Positions 1 to 5,839 of a DNA stretch of 5,839 nucleotides are shown one piece after another. Within the stretch, counting starts at the first letter, position 1; each line of letters starts with the position of its first letter. The notes beneath the pieces are model-generated. The model was not told where the DNA came from. It was given only the letters and a program-made list of their open reading frames with translations, and did no database searches. Both the position numbers and the translations under genes were made by a program. Source of the DNA: an uncultured Collinsella sp. (GTDB lineage: Bacteria > Actinomycetota > Coriobacteriia > Coriobacteriales > Coriobacteriaceae); NCBI GenBank assembly GCA_900752425.1, contig CAADVE010000170.1, forward strand, positions 1-5,839, in the 5' to 3' direction.

Positions 1-9
1 CCCCCCCCC
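1..9. repeat. Poly-C run at left window edge
   Basis: Nine consecutive C bases open the window; the run may be longer upstream. Read in the helicase frame it encodes prolines (codons from position 3), which would fit a proline-containing linker before the helicase domain. A C run of this length inside a gene is prone to slippage, but it may also be a contig-end or assembly artefact. The sequence alone cannot separate these. Confidence 0.7.
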
Positions 10-1457
10 GTTTTATCCATAGTTTTACCGCCCCGACCCAGCCACATCGCGCGCAGGTCGAGGCACTCGACGCGCTCGCCGACCACCAGAGCGTTTTGGC
101 CGTTATGGGGACGGGACGTGGCAAGTCGCTCATCTTCCATGTGCACGCCGCGCGCGAGGCGGTCCTTCGTGGGCGGGCGAGCATCTTTGTCTATCCGCTG
201 CGTGCGCTCGTTGCCGACCAGGCTTATCATCTCTCATCGACGATGGCCGCGCTCGGCATTGGCGTGGGCGTGCTGACCGGCGAGACCGTGGAGGCGGCGC
301 GCGATGACGTGTTTGCCGGCTTGGCTTCGGGCCGCACCGGCATCGTGCTCACGACGCCCGAGTTCCTGTCCATTCACCGCGACCGCTTTGCGCGTTCGGG
401 GCGCATCGGTTTTGTCGTTATCGATGAGGCGCATCATGCCGGTCTTGCCAAGGGCGGCGACCGGAGCGCATACCTCGACATGCCCGATATCCTCAAGGCC
501 CTGGGCGATCCGGTCGTTATGGCGGCGACGGCCACCGCGACGGCTCCGGTCGTTGCGGAGCTTGCCCGCGTGCTGCCGATTACCCGTACGGTGGTCGACG
601 AGACCGTGCGCGAGAACTTGCAGCTCGAGGACGACCGCGATCTTGCGAGCCGCGAAAACCGTTTGGTGTCGATTGTGGCGACGGGGGAAAAGACCGTCAT
701 CTACGTCAATTCGCGCGACCAGTCCGTGGCGCTCGCCAAGACGTTGCGCAAGCGTGTGCCCGATTGCGCAACCCATATCGCGTTCTATAACGCGGGGCTT
801 GCGCGTTCCGATCGCCGTCGCGTGGAGGAAGCATTCCGAGACGGAAGCCTCAGCTGCATTGTTTCGACCTCTGCCTTTGGCGAGGGCGTCAACCTTCCCG
901 ATATTCGTCATGTCGTGCTCTATCACATGCCGTTTGGCGGCATTGAGTTTAACCAGATGAGTGGCCGCGCCGGTCGCGATGGCCAGCCCGCCGTGATCCA
1001 TCTGCTCTATTCGTCGCGCGATGCCCGCATTAACGAGCGCCTACTCGACTGCTATGCGCCCGAGCGCGACGAGCTCGTCACGCTCTATCGTGCGTTGCAG
1101 ACCATGTGGCGCTCCAACCGCGGCAAGACCGGGGACGATTCCTTTAGCGCGAGCGATATCGACATCGCGCAGATGTGCCTTGCCATCGATGCTCGCACGC
1201 CGGTCGACGAGCGCTCGGTGGAAAGTGGCCTGGGAATCTTCGAAGAGCTTGGTTTCTGTCGCGTTTCGGGGTTTGACGACACTCGTCGCATCGCGATGGC
1301 CGAAAATCCCGGCCGCGTGCAATTGAGCAGGTCGATTCGCTATTTGGAGGGCTTGCGCTCGCGCATGGAGTTCTCGGCTTTTCGGAGCTGGGCACTCGAT
1401 TCGTGCGCTTCTGATATGCTAGCCAAAGTTAACCGCCCGATCGTACCGCGGGCCTAG
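3..1457 (+). CDS. RecQ-like DEAH-box helicase, 3' part (probably the C-terminal half of a RecJ-helicase fusion)
   Basis: This is the C-terminal part of an ATP-dependent superfamily 2 DNA helicase, incomplete at the 5' side. The frame is open from position 3 with no stop and no credible start. A TTG at 96 lies inside the conserved helicase core, 12 bases before the Walker A motif, so it is not the start. Visible motifs are a Q-motif-like stretch (HRAQVEALDAL, 45-77), Walker A GTGRGKS (108-128), motif Ia YPLRALVADQ, Walker B DEAH (423-434), motif III ATATAT (about 525-542), motif V with FGEGVNLPD, and motif VI QMSGRAGRDG (954-983). About 155 residues follow motif VI; I see no RecQ zinc site or HRDC domain there. 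In some actinobacterial lineages this type of helicase is fused to the ssDNA exonuclease RecJ. The position directly before rel, where recJ often sits in Firmicutes, supports that reading, but the RecJ half is outside the window. Helicase call sure, fusion inferred. Confidence 0.88.
   Translation, partial: PPRFIHSFTAPTQPHRAQVEALDALADHQSVLAVMGTGRGKSLIFHVHAAREAVLRGRASIFVYPLRALVADQAYHLSSTMAALGIGVGVLTGETVEAARDDVFAGLASGRTGIVLTTPEFLSIHRDRFARSGRIGFVVIDEAHHAGLAKGGDRSAYLDMPDILKALGDPVVMAATATATAPVVAELARVLPITRTVVDETVRENLQLEDDRDLASRENRLVSIVATGEKTVIYVNSRDQSVALAKTLRKRVPDCATHIAFYNAGLARSDRRRVEEAFRDGSLSCIVSTSAFGEGVNLPDIRHVVLYHMPFGGIEFNQMSGRAGRDGQPAVIHLLYSSRDARINERLLDCYAPERDELVTLYRALQTMWRSNRGKTGDDSFSASDIDIAQMCLAIDARTPVDERSVESGLGIFEELGFCRVSGFDDTRRIAMAENPGRVQLSRSIRYLEGLRSRMEFSAFRSWALDSCASDMLAKVNRPIVPRA
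1412..1420 (+). promoter_or_regulatory. Possible extended -10 element before rel
   Basis: TGA followed by TATGCT matches an extended -10 (TGn plus a TATAAT-like hexamer) inside the last codons of the helicase gene, about 50 bases before the rel start. I find no convincing -35 hexamer 16-18 bases upstream. It could give rel its own transcript besides read-through from the helicase. This is a weak motif match in coding DNA. Confidence 0.22.
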
Positions 1458-1472
1458 GGGAAGGGGACCTCG

Positions 1473-3833
1473 ATGGACGCCGCAGCCCGTACCGCCCATG
1501 ATTCCACCCTCCAGCCGTTTTCGGAGATGGAGCACTATAAGCATGCCGATGAGCTGCCGCCCGAGATTATGGCGGACAGCTACGACAAGCTGGAGCGTCT
1601 GTGCCTCAAATATATTAACGAGGACGACTTCTCCAATGTGGAGCAGGCCTACTGCTTTGCTGCCGAGAAGCACTGCAACCAAAAGCGGCGCTCGGGTGAG
1701 ATGTACATTAACCATCCCGTCGAGGTAGCTATCATTCTGGCTGACCTCAAGATGGACTGCGATGTGGTGTGCGCCGCGTTGCTGCACGATACCGTCGAGG
1801 ACACCGAGACCTCGCTTGCCGATGTTTCGGGTCTGTTTGGCGAAACCGTGGCAGGGCTCGTCGACGGCGTGACCAAGCTCACCAACATTGAAGTCGACAG
1901 CATGGACGAGAAGCAGGCGCTTACGCTGCGCAAGATGTTCCTCGCCATGTCCAAGGACATCCGCGTCATCATCGTCAAGCTCGCCGACCGCCTGCATAAC
2001 ATGCGCACGCTTGCCGCTCTGCGCGAGGACCGCCGCCTGTTTAAGGCACGCGAGACCATGGACGTGTACGCGCCTTTGGCCGACCGCCTGGGCATGAGTT
2101 CAATCAAGTGGGAGCTCGAGGACCTGTCCTTCTTCTACCTGGAGCCCGATGCCTACCAGCGCATCGCGCGCATGGTGGCTGAGTCGCGCGAGGTCCGCGA
2201 GCGCTACCTTGCCGAGACCATCAAGACGCTTACCGATGAGCTCAACCGCATTGGTCTGGAGGACTTCCAGATCAACGGCCGCTCCAAGCACTATTGGTCC
2301 ATCTACCAAAAGATGAAGCGCAAGGGCAAGGAGTTCTCCGAGATCTACGACCTGGTGGCGCTGCGCGTTATTACCCATTCGGTGCGCGATTGCTACTCCA
2401 CGCTCGGTGCGGTGCATACGCTGTGGCACCCCATGCCTGGTCGCTTTAAAGACTATATCGCCATGCCCAAGGTCAATAACTACCAATCGCTTCACACGAC
2501 GGTTATCGGCCCCACGGCCCGGCCGCGCGAGATTCAGATTCGAACCTACGAGATGCATGAGCAGGCCGAGTACGGCATTGCCGCCCACTGGCTCTATAAG
2601 AAGTCGGGCGGATCGTCTGCTTCCAAGACCAATGACGCTCAACGTTTGGACGACCAGATCAACTGGCTTAAGCATTCGCTCGATTGGGCGGCTTCCGACG
2701 AGATCACCGATGCCAAGGAATACCTGCACTCGCTGAAGGTCGATCTGTTCGATCAGGAGATTTTTGTCTTCACGCCCAAAGGCGAGGTCATGGCGCTTCG
2801 TGCCGGCTCCACGCCGCTCGACTTTGCCTATGCCGTTCACACCGAGGTGGGAAACCATTGCGTCGGCGCCAAAATCAACGGTGCGGTGGCTCCGCTCACG
2901 CACGAGATTAAGACGGGTGACCGTGTCGAGATCCTGACTAACAAGAGTTCCAAGCCGTCGCGTGATTGGCTCAAGATCGTTAAGACACCTTCCGCCAAGT
3001 CAAAGATCCGCCGCTATTTTGCCGCTGCGACCAAGGACGACGACGCTGCTGCTGGTCGCGATATGCTGGCCAAGGACCTGCGTAAGCGTGGCTATGGCAT
3101 TTCTACGCCGCGTTCAACGCGTGCACTCAACGCCGTGGCGGAGCAGTTTAACTTCAAGCAGCTCGAGGACCTGTTTGCCGCCGTCGGCGCCGGCAAGGTT
3201 GCCCCGCGCGCTGTGGGCAATAAGGTCGAGCAAATCTTGGACCCCAAGCCCGAGGAACAGCTCACCAAGGCCGAGGCTATCGCCGAGGTCGTGAAGCAGC
3301 CCGCTCGCGGCTCCAACCGCAAGCCGCAAAAGCGCGGCAAGAGCGCCAGTAACGGCATTATCGTCAAGGGCGAGAGCAACAGCGGTCTGCTTGTCCGTCT
3401 GGCGCATTGCTGCAATCCGGTGACGGGCGACGACATTGTCGGCTTCATCACACGCGGTCGCGGCGTCTCGGTGCATCGCGCCAACTGCCCCAACGTCAAG
3501 GGTCTTACGGAACATCCCGAGCGCATGATCGAAGTGGAGTGGGACGGCGCTGCCGACACCCTCTTTCAGGTCGAGATCGTGGTCGAGTGCCTGGACCGCA
3601 TGGGCCTGCTCAAGGATGTCACCATCGCCATTGGCGATGCGGGCGGCAATATCCTTTCTGCCGCCACGTCGACCAACCGCGAGGGTATTGCAACCCTGCG
3701 CTTTATGGTCGAGATTTCGGACGCGAGTGGTTTGGATCCGCTGCTGGCCTCTATCAGCAGCGTTGACTCGGTCTACGATGCGCGCCGCCTGATGCCCGGC
3801 GAGGGTGGAGCCCAGCTTAAGCGCCGCGTTTAG
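1473..3833 (+). CDS. rel: Bifunctional (p)ppGpp synthetase/hydrolase (RelA/SpoT family)
   Basis: A 786-residue long RSH protein that makes (p)ppGpp from ATP and GDP/GTP during starvation and degrades it otherwise; it acts in the cytosol on the ribosome. The HD hydrolase domain (about 55-205) keeps every expected residue: R72, H81, HD at 105-106, ED at 109-110, D172, N176 and T179, each 28 positions beyond the S. dysgalactiae Rel numbering. The synthetase domain (about 265-375) keeps G269-R270, D293, Y337, H341 and E353, and has the RFKD motif (324-327) typical of bifunctional enzymes rather than the EXDD of RelA. A TGS domain follows (about 424-490), then a helical region, a Lys/Arg-rich linker (about 608-624), a zinc-finger segment with C646, C647, H668 and C672, and a C-terminal ACT domain (about 686-774). 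ATG 1473 has AGGGGA five bases upstream (1462-1467); later ATGs at 1527 and 1569 lack a well-spaced site. The start lies 15 bases after the helicase stop, suggesting co-transcription. Both activities are predicted intact. Confidence 0.97.
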   Translation: MDAAARTAHDSTLQPFSEMEHYKHADELPPEIMADSYDKLERLCLKYINEDDFSNVEQAYCFAAEKHCNQKRRSGEMYINHPVEVAIILADLKMDCDVVCAALLHDTVEDTETSLADVSGLFGETVAGLVDGVTKLTNIEVDSMDEKQALTLRKMFLAMSKDIRVIIVKLADRLHNMRTLAALREDRRLFKARETMDVYAPLADRLGMSSIKWELEDLSFFYLEPDAYQRIARMVAESREVRERYLAETIKTLTDELNRIGLEDFQINGRSKHYWSIYQKMKRKGKEFSEIYDLVALRVITHSVRDCYSTLGAVHTLWHPMPGRFKDYIAMPKVNNYQSLHTTVIGPTARPREIQIRTYEMHEQAEYGIAAHWLYKKSGGSSASKTNDAQRLDDQINWLKHSLDWAASDEITDAKEYLHSLKVDLFDQEIFVFTPKGEVMALRAGSTPLDFAYAVHTEVGNHCVGAKINGAVAPLTHEIKTGDRVEILTNKSSKPSRDWLKIVKTPSAKSKIRRYFAAATKDDDAAAGRDMLAKDLRKRGYGISTPRSTRALNAVAEQFNFKQLEDLFAAVGAGKVAPRAVGNKVEQILDPKPEEQLTKAEAIAEVVKQPARGSNRKPQKRGKSASNGIIVKGESNSGLLVRLAHCCNPVTGDDIVGFITRGRGVSVHRANCPNVKGLTEHPERMIEVEWDGAADTLFQVEIVVECLDRMGLLKDVTIAIGDAGGNILSAATSTNREGIATLRFMVEISDASGLDPLLASISSVDSVYDARRLMPGEGGAQLKRRV

Positions 3834-3869
3834 TCGCGACGAACGTGCCACATTATCGATATTCGCTAC

Positions 3870-3897
3870 ACTCGAGGCATCGTTTGATGCCTCGAGT
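3870..3897 (+). promoter_or_regulatory. Perfect 12-bp hairpin in the rel-hydrolase gap
   Basis: ACTCGAGGCATC (3870-3881) and GATGCCTCGAGT (3886-3897) are exact reverse complements separated by a GTTT tetraloop. The stem ends nine bases before the Shine-Dalgarno AGGAG (3907-3911) of the next gene. What follows is TCTATAGAG, not a U-tract, so it is not a standard intrinsic terminator. It could be a weak or Rho-aided terminator for rel, an mRNA processing or stabilising hairpin, or a protein-binding dyad. The structure is certain; the role is not. Confidence 0.6.
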
Positions 3898-3917
3898 TCT
3901 ATAGAGAGGAGAGGGGC

Positions 3918-4601
3918 ATGAGTGCTGTGTCCTTGGATTTAACTCCCAGGGGATCGGTCGAGATCGAGACGCTCGTAAACGGTCCCATTCAGACCAATAG
4001 CTATGCTGTTATTTCGGATAATGAGTGCGTGATTATCGATCCCGCATGGGAAGGCAAGCGCCTGGTGGAGCATGTTCGAGCCGAGCATTCCGGCATACGC
4101 GTGCTTGGCGCCGTATGCACTCATGGCCATGCCGATCATGTTGGTGGTGTTGCCGGCGTGCGAACCACCGTTGGCGAGGGCTGCCAGTATGAGCTGTGTG
4201 CTAAGGATGTGGCGGTGCCGCACGCGAACATCGAGGAACAGCGAGCTGTGTGGGGCATTGAGACGCCCGGCCCCGGGGAGCCGACACGTCTGCTCGCCGA
4301 GGGCGATGCTATCGAGGTGGGCGATATCTGCCTGCAGGTGATCGAGACGCCCGGTCACACACCGGGTGGCATCGTCTTGTTTGCTGCCACCGAGCAGGGG
4401 AACATTGCCTTCGTGGGCGACACCCTGTTTCCGGGTGGGCACGGCCGCACCGATCTGGCTGGTGGCGATGAGGCGGCGATTCTGCGTTCGCTCTCCAAGC
4501 TCGCCCGGCTTCTCCCGCCCGATACCGTTTGTCTAACCGGCCATGGCGACTCGACCACCATGGCACGCGAGCTCATGCAGAACCCTTTCATGCAGATGTA
4601 G
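3918..4601 (+). CDS. Metallo-beta-lactamase-fold hydrolase, glyoxalase II-like
   Basis: A 227-residue soluble protein with the full metal-binding set of the glyoxalase II-type MBL family: HGHADH with H69, H71, D73 and H74 (codons from 4122), H147 in PGHTPGG, D168 in FVGDTLF, and H209 in TGHGDST. The stretch GGHGRTDLAGGD (173-184) and the ending with NPF are typical of the short YcbL/YqgX-like branch, which lacks the C-terminal helical substrate domain of classical hydroxyacylglutathione hydrolase. The reaction is probably hydrolysis of a thioester such as S-lactoylglutathione or an equivalent low-molecular-weight thiol adduct; the true substrate cannot be read from sequence. No signal peptide or membrane segment is seen. 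ATG 3918 is preceded by a purine-rich site (3907-3916, AGGAG at six bases). MBL hydrolases of this type often lie near relA and dtd in Gram-positives, so the context is typical, with dtd missing here. Confidence 0.93.
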   Translation: MSAVSLDLTPRGSVEIETLVNGPIQTNSYAVISDNECVIIDPAWEGKRLVEHVRAEHSGIRVLGAVCTHGHADHVGGVAGVRTTVGEGCQYELCAKDVAVPHANIEEQRAVWGIETPGPGEPTRLLAEGDAIEVGDICLQVIETPGHTPGGIVLFAATEQGNIAFVGDTLFPGGHGRTDLAGGDEAAILRSLSKLARLLPPDTVCLTGHGDSTTMARELMQNPFMQM

Positions 4602-4654
4602 CTTAATAGTCGGCTTCTGAAGCACGAGAAGCGTCCAAACGTCAAGCTATTTTT
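4599..4654 (+). terminator. Possible intrinsic terminator after the hydrolase gene
   Basis: TAGCTT (4599-4604, including the stop codon) pairs exactly with AAGCTA (4644-4649), which runs directly into five T bases (4650-4654). An inner stem GCTTCT (4613-4618) / AGAAGC (4627-4632) nests inside. Position and T-tract fit an intrinsic terminator, but the outer stem is only 6 bp and AT-rich, and an 8 x 11 base internal loop separates the two stems, so stability is doubtful. Confidence 0.4.
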
Positions 4655-4709
4655 CCCCAACGGGTCGATTCCGTAGGGCAAACGGTCAAAAAAGTCTGTT
4701 TGGACGATA

Positions 4710-4725
4710 TTCGTGAACAAACGAA
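4710..4725. promoter_or_regulatory. Inverted repeat TTCGT-N6-ACGAA upstream of fba
   Basis: TTCGT (4710-4714) and ACGAA (4721-4725) form a 16-base dyad that ends three bases before the putative -35 of fba. A second short dyad, GTTTG (4698-4702) with CAAAC (4718-4722), overlaps it. The location suits an operator of a sugar or redox regulator, but the arms are only 5 bp and I do not recognise a known binding consensus. Confidence 0.28.
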
Positions 4726-4727
4726 CG

Positions 4728-4755
4728 TTTATGCTCGGGTGCGCCGTGGTAAAAT
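4728..4755 (+). promoter_or_regulatory. Candidate extended -10 promoter of fba
   Basis: TGG plus TAAAAT (4747-4755) is an extended -10 element with five of six matches to TATAAT. The -35 side is weak: TTTATG at 4728-4733 with a 16-base spacer. Transcription would start near 4762 and leave a leader of about 34 bases before the fba ATG. A TATGCT at 4730-4735 is an alternative -10. The separate promoter fits the aldolase being its own highly expressed unit. Confidence 0.5.
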
Positions 4756-4781
4756 CTCAGACGTTATCGGAGCAACCTTAC

Positions 4782-4787
4782 AGGAGG
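4782..4787 (+). promoter_or_regulatory. Strong ribosome binding site fixing the fba start
   Basis: AGGAGG is a perfect anti-16S match, eight bases before ATG 4796. It decides the start: an in-frame TTG at 4700 would add 32 residues with no family counterpart and would lie upstream of the candidate promoter. Confidence 0.92.
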
Positions 4788-4795
4788 TTTCTTTT

Positions 4796-5662
4796 ATGCT
4801 CGTCAACGCAGCAGACATGCTCAAGAAGGCCGAGGCCGGCAAGTACGCTCTTGGTGCCTTCAACACCAACAACCTCGAGTGGACCCTGGCTATTCTCCAG
4901 GCCGCCGAGGAGGCCAAGTCTCCGCTGATCCTTCAGTGCACCGCTGGTGCCGCTAAGTGGATGGGCGGTTTCAAGGTCTGCGTCGACATGGTCAAGGCTG
5001 CCGTCGAGGCCACGGGCGTTACCGTTCCCGTCGCCCTTCACCTCGATCACGGTTCTTACGAGGACTGCTTCAAGTGCATCGAGGCCGGCTTCACGTCCAT
5101 CATGTATGACGGCTCTCACGAGGAGACCTTCCAGCTTAACCTCGACCGCACCAAGGAGCTCGTTGAGCTTGCCCACTCCAAGGGCATGTCCATCGAGGCC
5201 GAGGTCGGCGGTATCGGCGGCACCGAGGACGGCGTGACCTCCAGCGGCGAGCTCGCTGATCCTGCTGAGTGCAAGCAGATTGCTGACCTGGGCGTCGACT
5301 TCCTCGCCTGCGGCATCGGCAACATCCACGGCGTGTATCCCGCCGACTGGGCTGGCCTTTCCTTCGAGCGTCTGGGCGAGATCAAGGCTCAGACCGGCGA
5401 CCTGCCCCTCGTTCTGCACGGTGGTACCGGCATCCCCGAGGATCAGATCAAGAAGGCCATCTCCCTGGGCATCTCCAAGATCAACGTCAACACCGACCTG
5501 CAGCTCGTCTTCGCCAAGGGCGTCCGCGAGTACATCGAGGCTGGCAAGGATCAGCAGGGCAAGGGCTTTGACCCCCGCAAGCTCCTCAAGCCTGGTCGCG
5601 ACAACATCGTTGCCCGCACCAAGGAGCTCATGGAGGAGTTTGGCTCCGTCAACAAGGCGTAA
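4796..5662 (+). CDS. fba: Class II fructose-1,6-bisphosphate aldolase
   Basis: A 288-residue zinc-dependent aldolase that cleaves fructose-1,6-bisphosphate to dihydroxyacetone phosphate and glyceraldehyde-3-phosphate, a cytosolic glycolysis and gluconeogenesis step. Length and sequence fit the short class IIB group, close to B. subtilis FbaA in style (NNLEWTLAILQAAEE, KSISLG-like and KINVNTD segments, ending EFGSVNKA). Zinc ligands expected from E. coli FbaA are present: H85 in LHLDHGS, E136, H178 in GNIHG and H208 in LHGGTG. The catalytic acid D84 and the loop glutamate E144 (GGTEDG) are also there. Tagatose-bisphosphate aldolase (GatY/KbaY) is a close relative and cannot be fully excluded, but there are no tagatose or galactitol genes nearby. 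All lysine codons I checked are AAG, and Leu, Ile and Val favour C-ending codons more than in the upstream genes, which suggests very high expression. The gene has its own leader and is followed at once by a large fold-back structure. Confidence 0.96.
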   Translation: MLVNAADMLKKAEAGKYALGAFNTNNLEWTLAILQAAEEAKSPLILQCTAGAAKWMGGFKVCVDMVKAAVEATGVTVPVALHLDHGSYEDCFKCIEAGFTSIMYDGSHEETFQLNLDRTKELVELAHSKGMSIEAEVGGIGGTEDGVTSSGELADPAECKQIADLGVDFLACGIGNIHGVYPADWAGLSFERLGEIKAQTGDLPLVLHGGTGIPEDQIKKAISLGISKINVNTDLQLVFAKGVREYIEAGKDQQGKGFDPRKLLKPGRDNIVARTKELMEEFGSVNKA

Positions 5663-5792
5663 GTAGCGGTTTAACTTCCCGCCGGAGGCCCCGTTCACCC
5701 TACGCTTTTCCCTTGCGCTCACCTGGCTTTGCCAGAAGTCGCGCAATGGGAAAAGCTCCGGGTGAACGGGGCCTCCTTCGTTAACTCGCTAC
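5663..5792 (+). terminator. Large composite fold-back after fba, probable terminator region
   Basis: The 130 bases after the fba stop fold on themselves almost end to end. From outside in: GTAGCG (5663-5668) with CGCTAC (5787-5792); GTTTAAC (5669-5675) with GTTAAC (5780-5785), one T bulged; a perfect 17-bp stem 5684-5700 with 5760-5776; GCTTTTCCC (5704-5712) with GGGAAAAGC (5748-5756); TTGCGC (5713-5718) with GCGCAA (5741-5746), one T bulged; and an apical CTGGC-TTT-GCCAG (5723-5735). That gives about 50 paired positions. The GC-rich 17-bp stem followed by CTTCGTT resembles a terminator with a poor U-tract. It probably ends or protects the fba transcript. The pairing is read directly; the function is inferred. 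Confidence 0.65.
5722..5743. repeat. 22-bp palindromic repeat, copy 1
   Basis: A unit beginning CCTGGC and ending AAGTCGCG, with an internal CTGGC/GCCAG dyad around a 3-base loop (TTT). It occupies the tip of the large fold-back after fba. It matches copy 2, 96 bases downstream, at 21 of 22 positions. Flanking TTGCGC and GCGCAAT bases extend the dyad, giving a REP-like appearance. Confidence 0.75.
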
Positions 5793-5817
5793 AGGGTTAC
5801 TGGGCTGAATAAATTGC

Positions 5818-5839
5818 CCTGGCTTCGCCAGAAGTCGCG
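5818..5839. repeat. 22-bp palindromic repeat, copy 2 (reaches the window edge)
   Basis: Same unit and orientation as copy 1. The only difference is in the loop (TTC at 5824-5826 instead of TTT), so both stem arms are preserved. It is preceded by ATTGC (5813-5817), the reverse complement of the GCAAT that follows copy 1 (5743-5747). The element may continue past the window. The stretch between the copies (5793-5817) holds no gene, only a short CAGGG (5792-5796) / CCCTG (5817-5821) dyad. Confidence 0.75.

Noticed and set aside
96..98. TTG at 96 as the start of the helicase gene
   Set aside because: It would begin 12 bases before Walker A and cut off the Q-motif-like region, and the frame is open to the window edge.
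3832..3838. AGTCGCG after the rel stop as a third copy of the 22-bp repeat
   Set aside because: Only seven bases match, and the CTGGC/GCCAG dyad is missing.
4660..4685. Alternative ACGG/CCGT/ACGG pairings upstream of fba as an attenuator
   Set aside because: Each stem is only 4 bp, the region lies upstream of the likely transcription start, and no leader peptide is visible.
4700..4795. Longer fba starting at TTG 4700
   Set aside because: The 32 extra residues lack any family counterpart, there is no ribosome binding site, and they overlap the candidate promoter, while ATG 4796 has a perfect AGGAGG.
4778..5746. Long open frame on the minus strand opposite fba (322 codons)
   Set aside because: It mirrors fba codon bias in a GC-rich gene and gives a low-complexity Leu/Gly/Ala/Val-rich product without recognisable motifs. 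The same holds for the minus frames at 234-1001, 2100-2903 and 3114-3851.
5669..5786. Resemblance of the fba downstream fold-back to an integron attC site (GTTTAAC on the left, GTTAACT on the right)
   Set aside because: The left core fits RYYYAAC but the right core breaks GTTRRRY, the stem has a 17-bp perfect arm instead of spaced extrahelical bases, and the neighbour is a core glycolytic gene with no integrase or cassette array in view.

Overview
The window is GC-rich and densely coded on the + strand. It holds four protein genes in one direction: the 3' part of a RecQ-like DEAH helicase gene, a full-length bifunctional (p)ppGpp synthetase/hydrolase (Rel), a metallo-beta-lactamase-fold hydrolase of the glyoxalase II type, and a class II fructose-bisphosphate aldolase (fba). 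High GC, strong use of C- and G-ending codons in fba, and a RecJ-associated type of helicase next to rel suggest a high-GC Gram-positive, perhaps a Coriobacteriia member such as Collinsella. This assignment is inferred from gene content and style only; no marker in the window proves it.

Positions 1-1457 carry the helicase end, with the reading frame open back to the left edge. Rel follows after 15 bases (1473-3833) with a Shine-Dalgarno sequence in the gap, so the two are probably co-transcribed. An 84-base gap (3834-3917) contains a perfect 12-bp hairpin just before the ribosome binding site of the hydrolase gene (3918-4601). A 194-base gap (4602-4795) holds a possible terminator, a small inverted repeat, a candidate extended -10 promoter and a strong ribosome binding site for fba (4796-5662). 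The last 177 bases contain no gene. They hold a very large composite fold-back starting at the base after the fba stop codon, and two copies of a 22-bp palindromic repeat, one inside the fold-back and one cut by the right window edge.

In function, the helicase belongs to DNA repair or recombination, Rel sets the alarmone level in amino-acid starvation, the hydrolase is probably a small-thioester or lactoylglutathione-like detoxification enzyme, and the aldolase is a core glycolytic enzyme. The first three recall the recJ-apt-relA-dtd neighbourhood of Firmicutes, here without apt and dtd. The aldolase looks like a separate, highly expressed unit with its own promoter. The genes themselves are ordinary core genes. 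The least explained part is the fold-back and repeat region downstream of fba.
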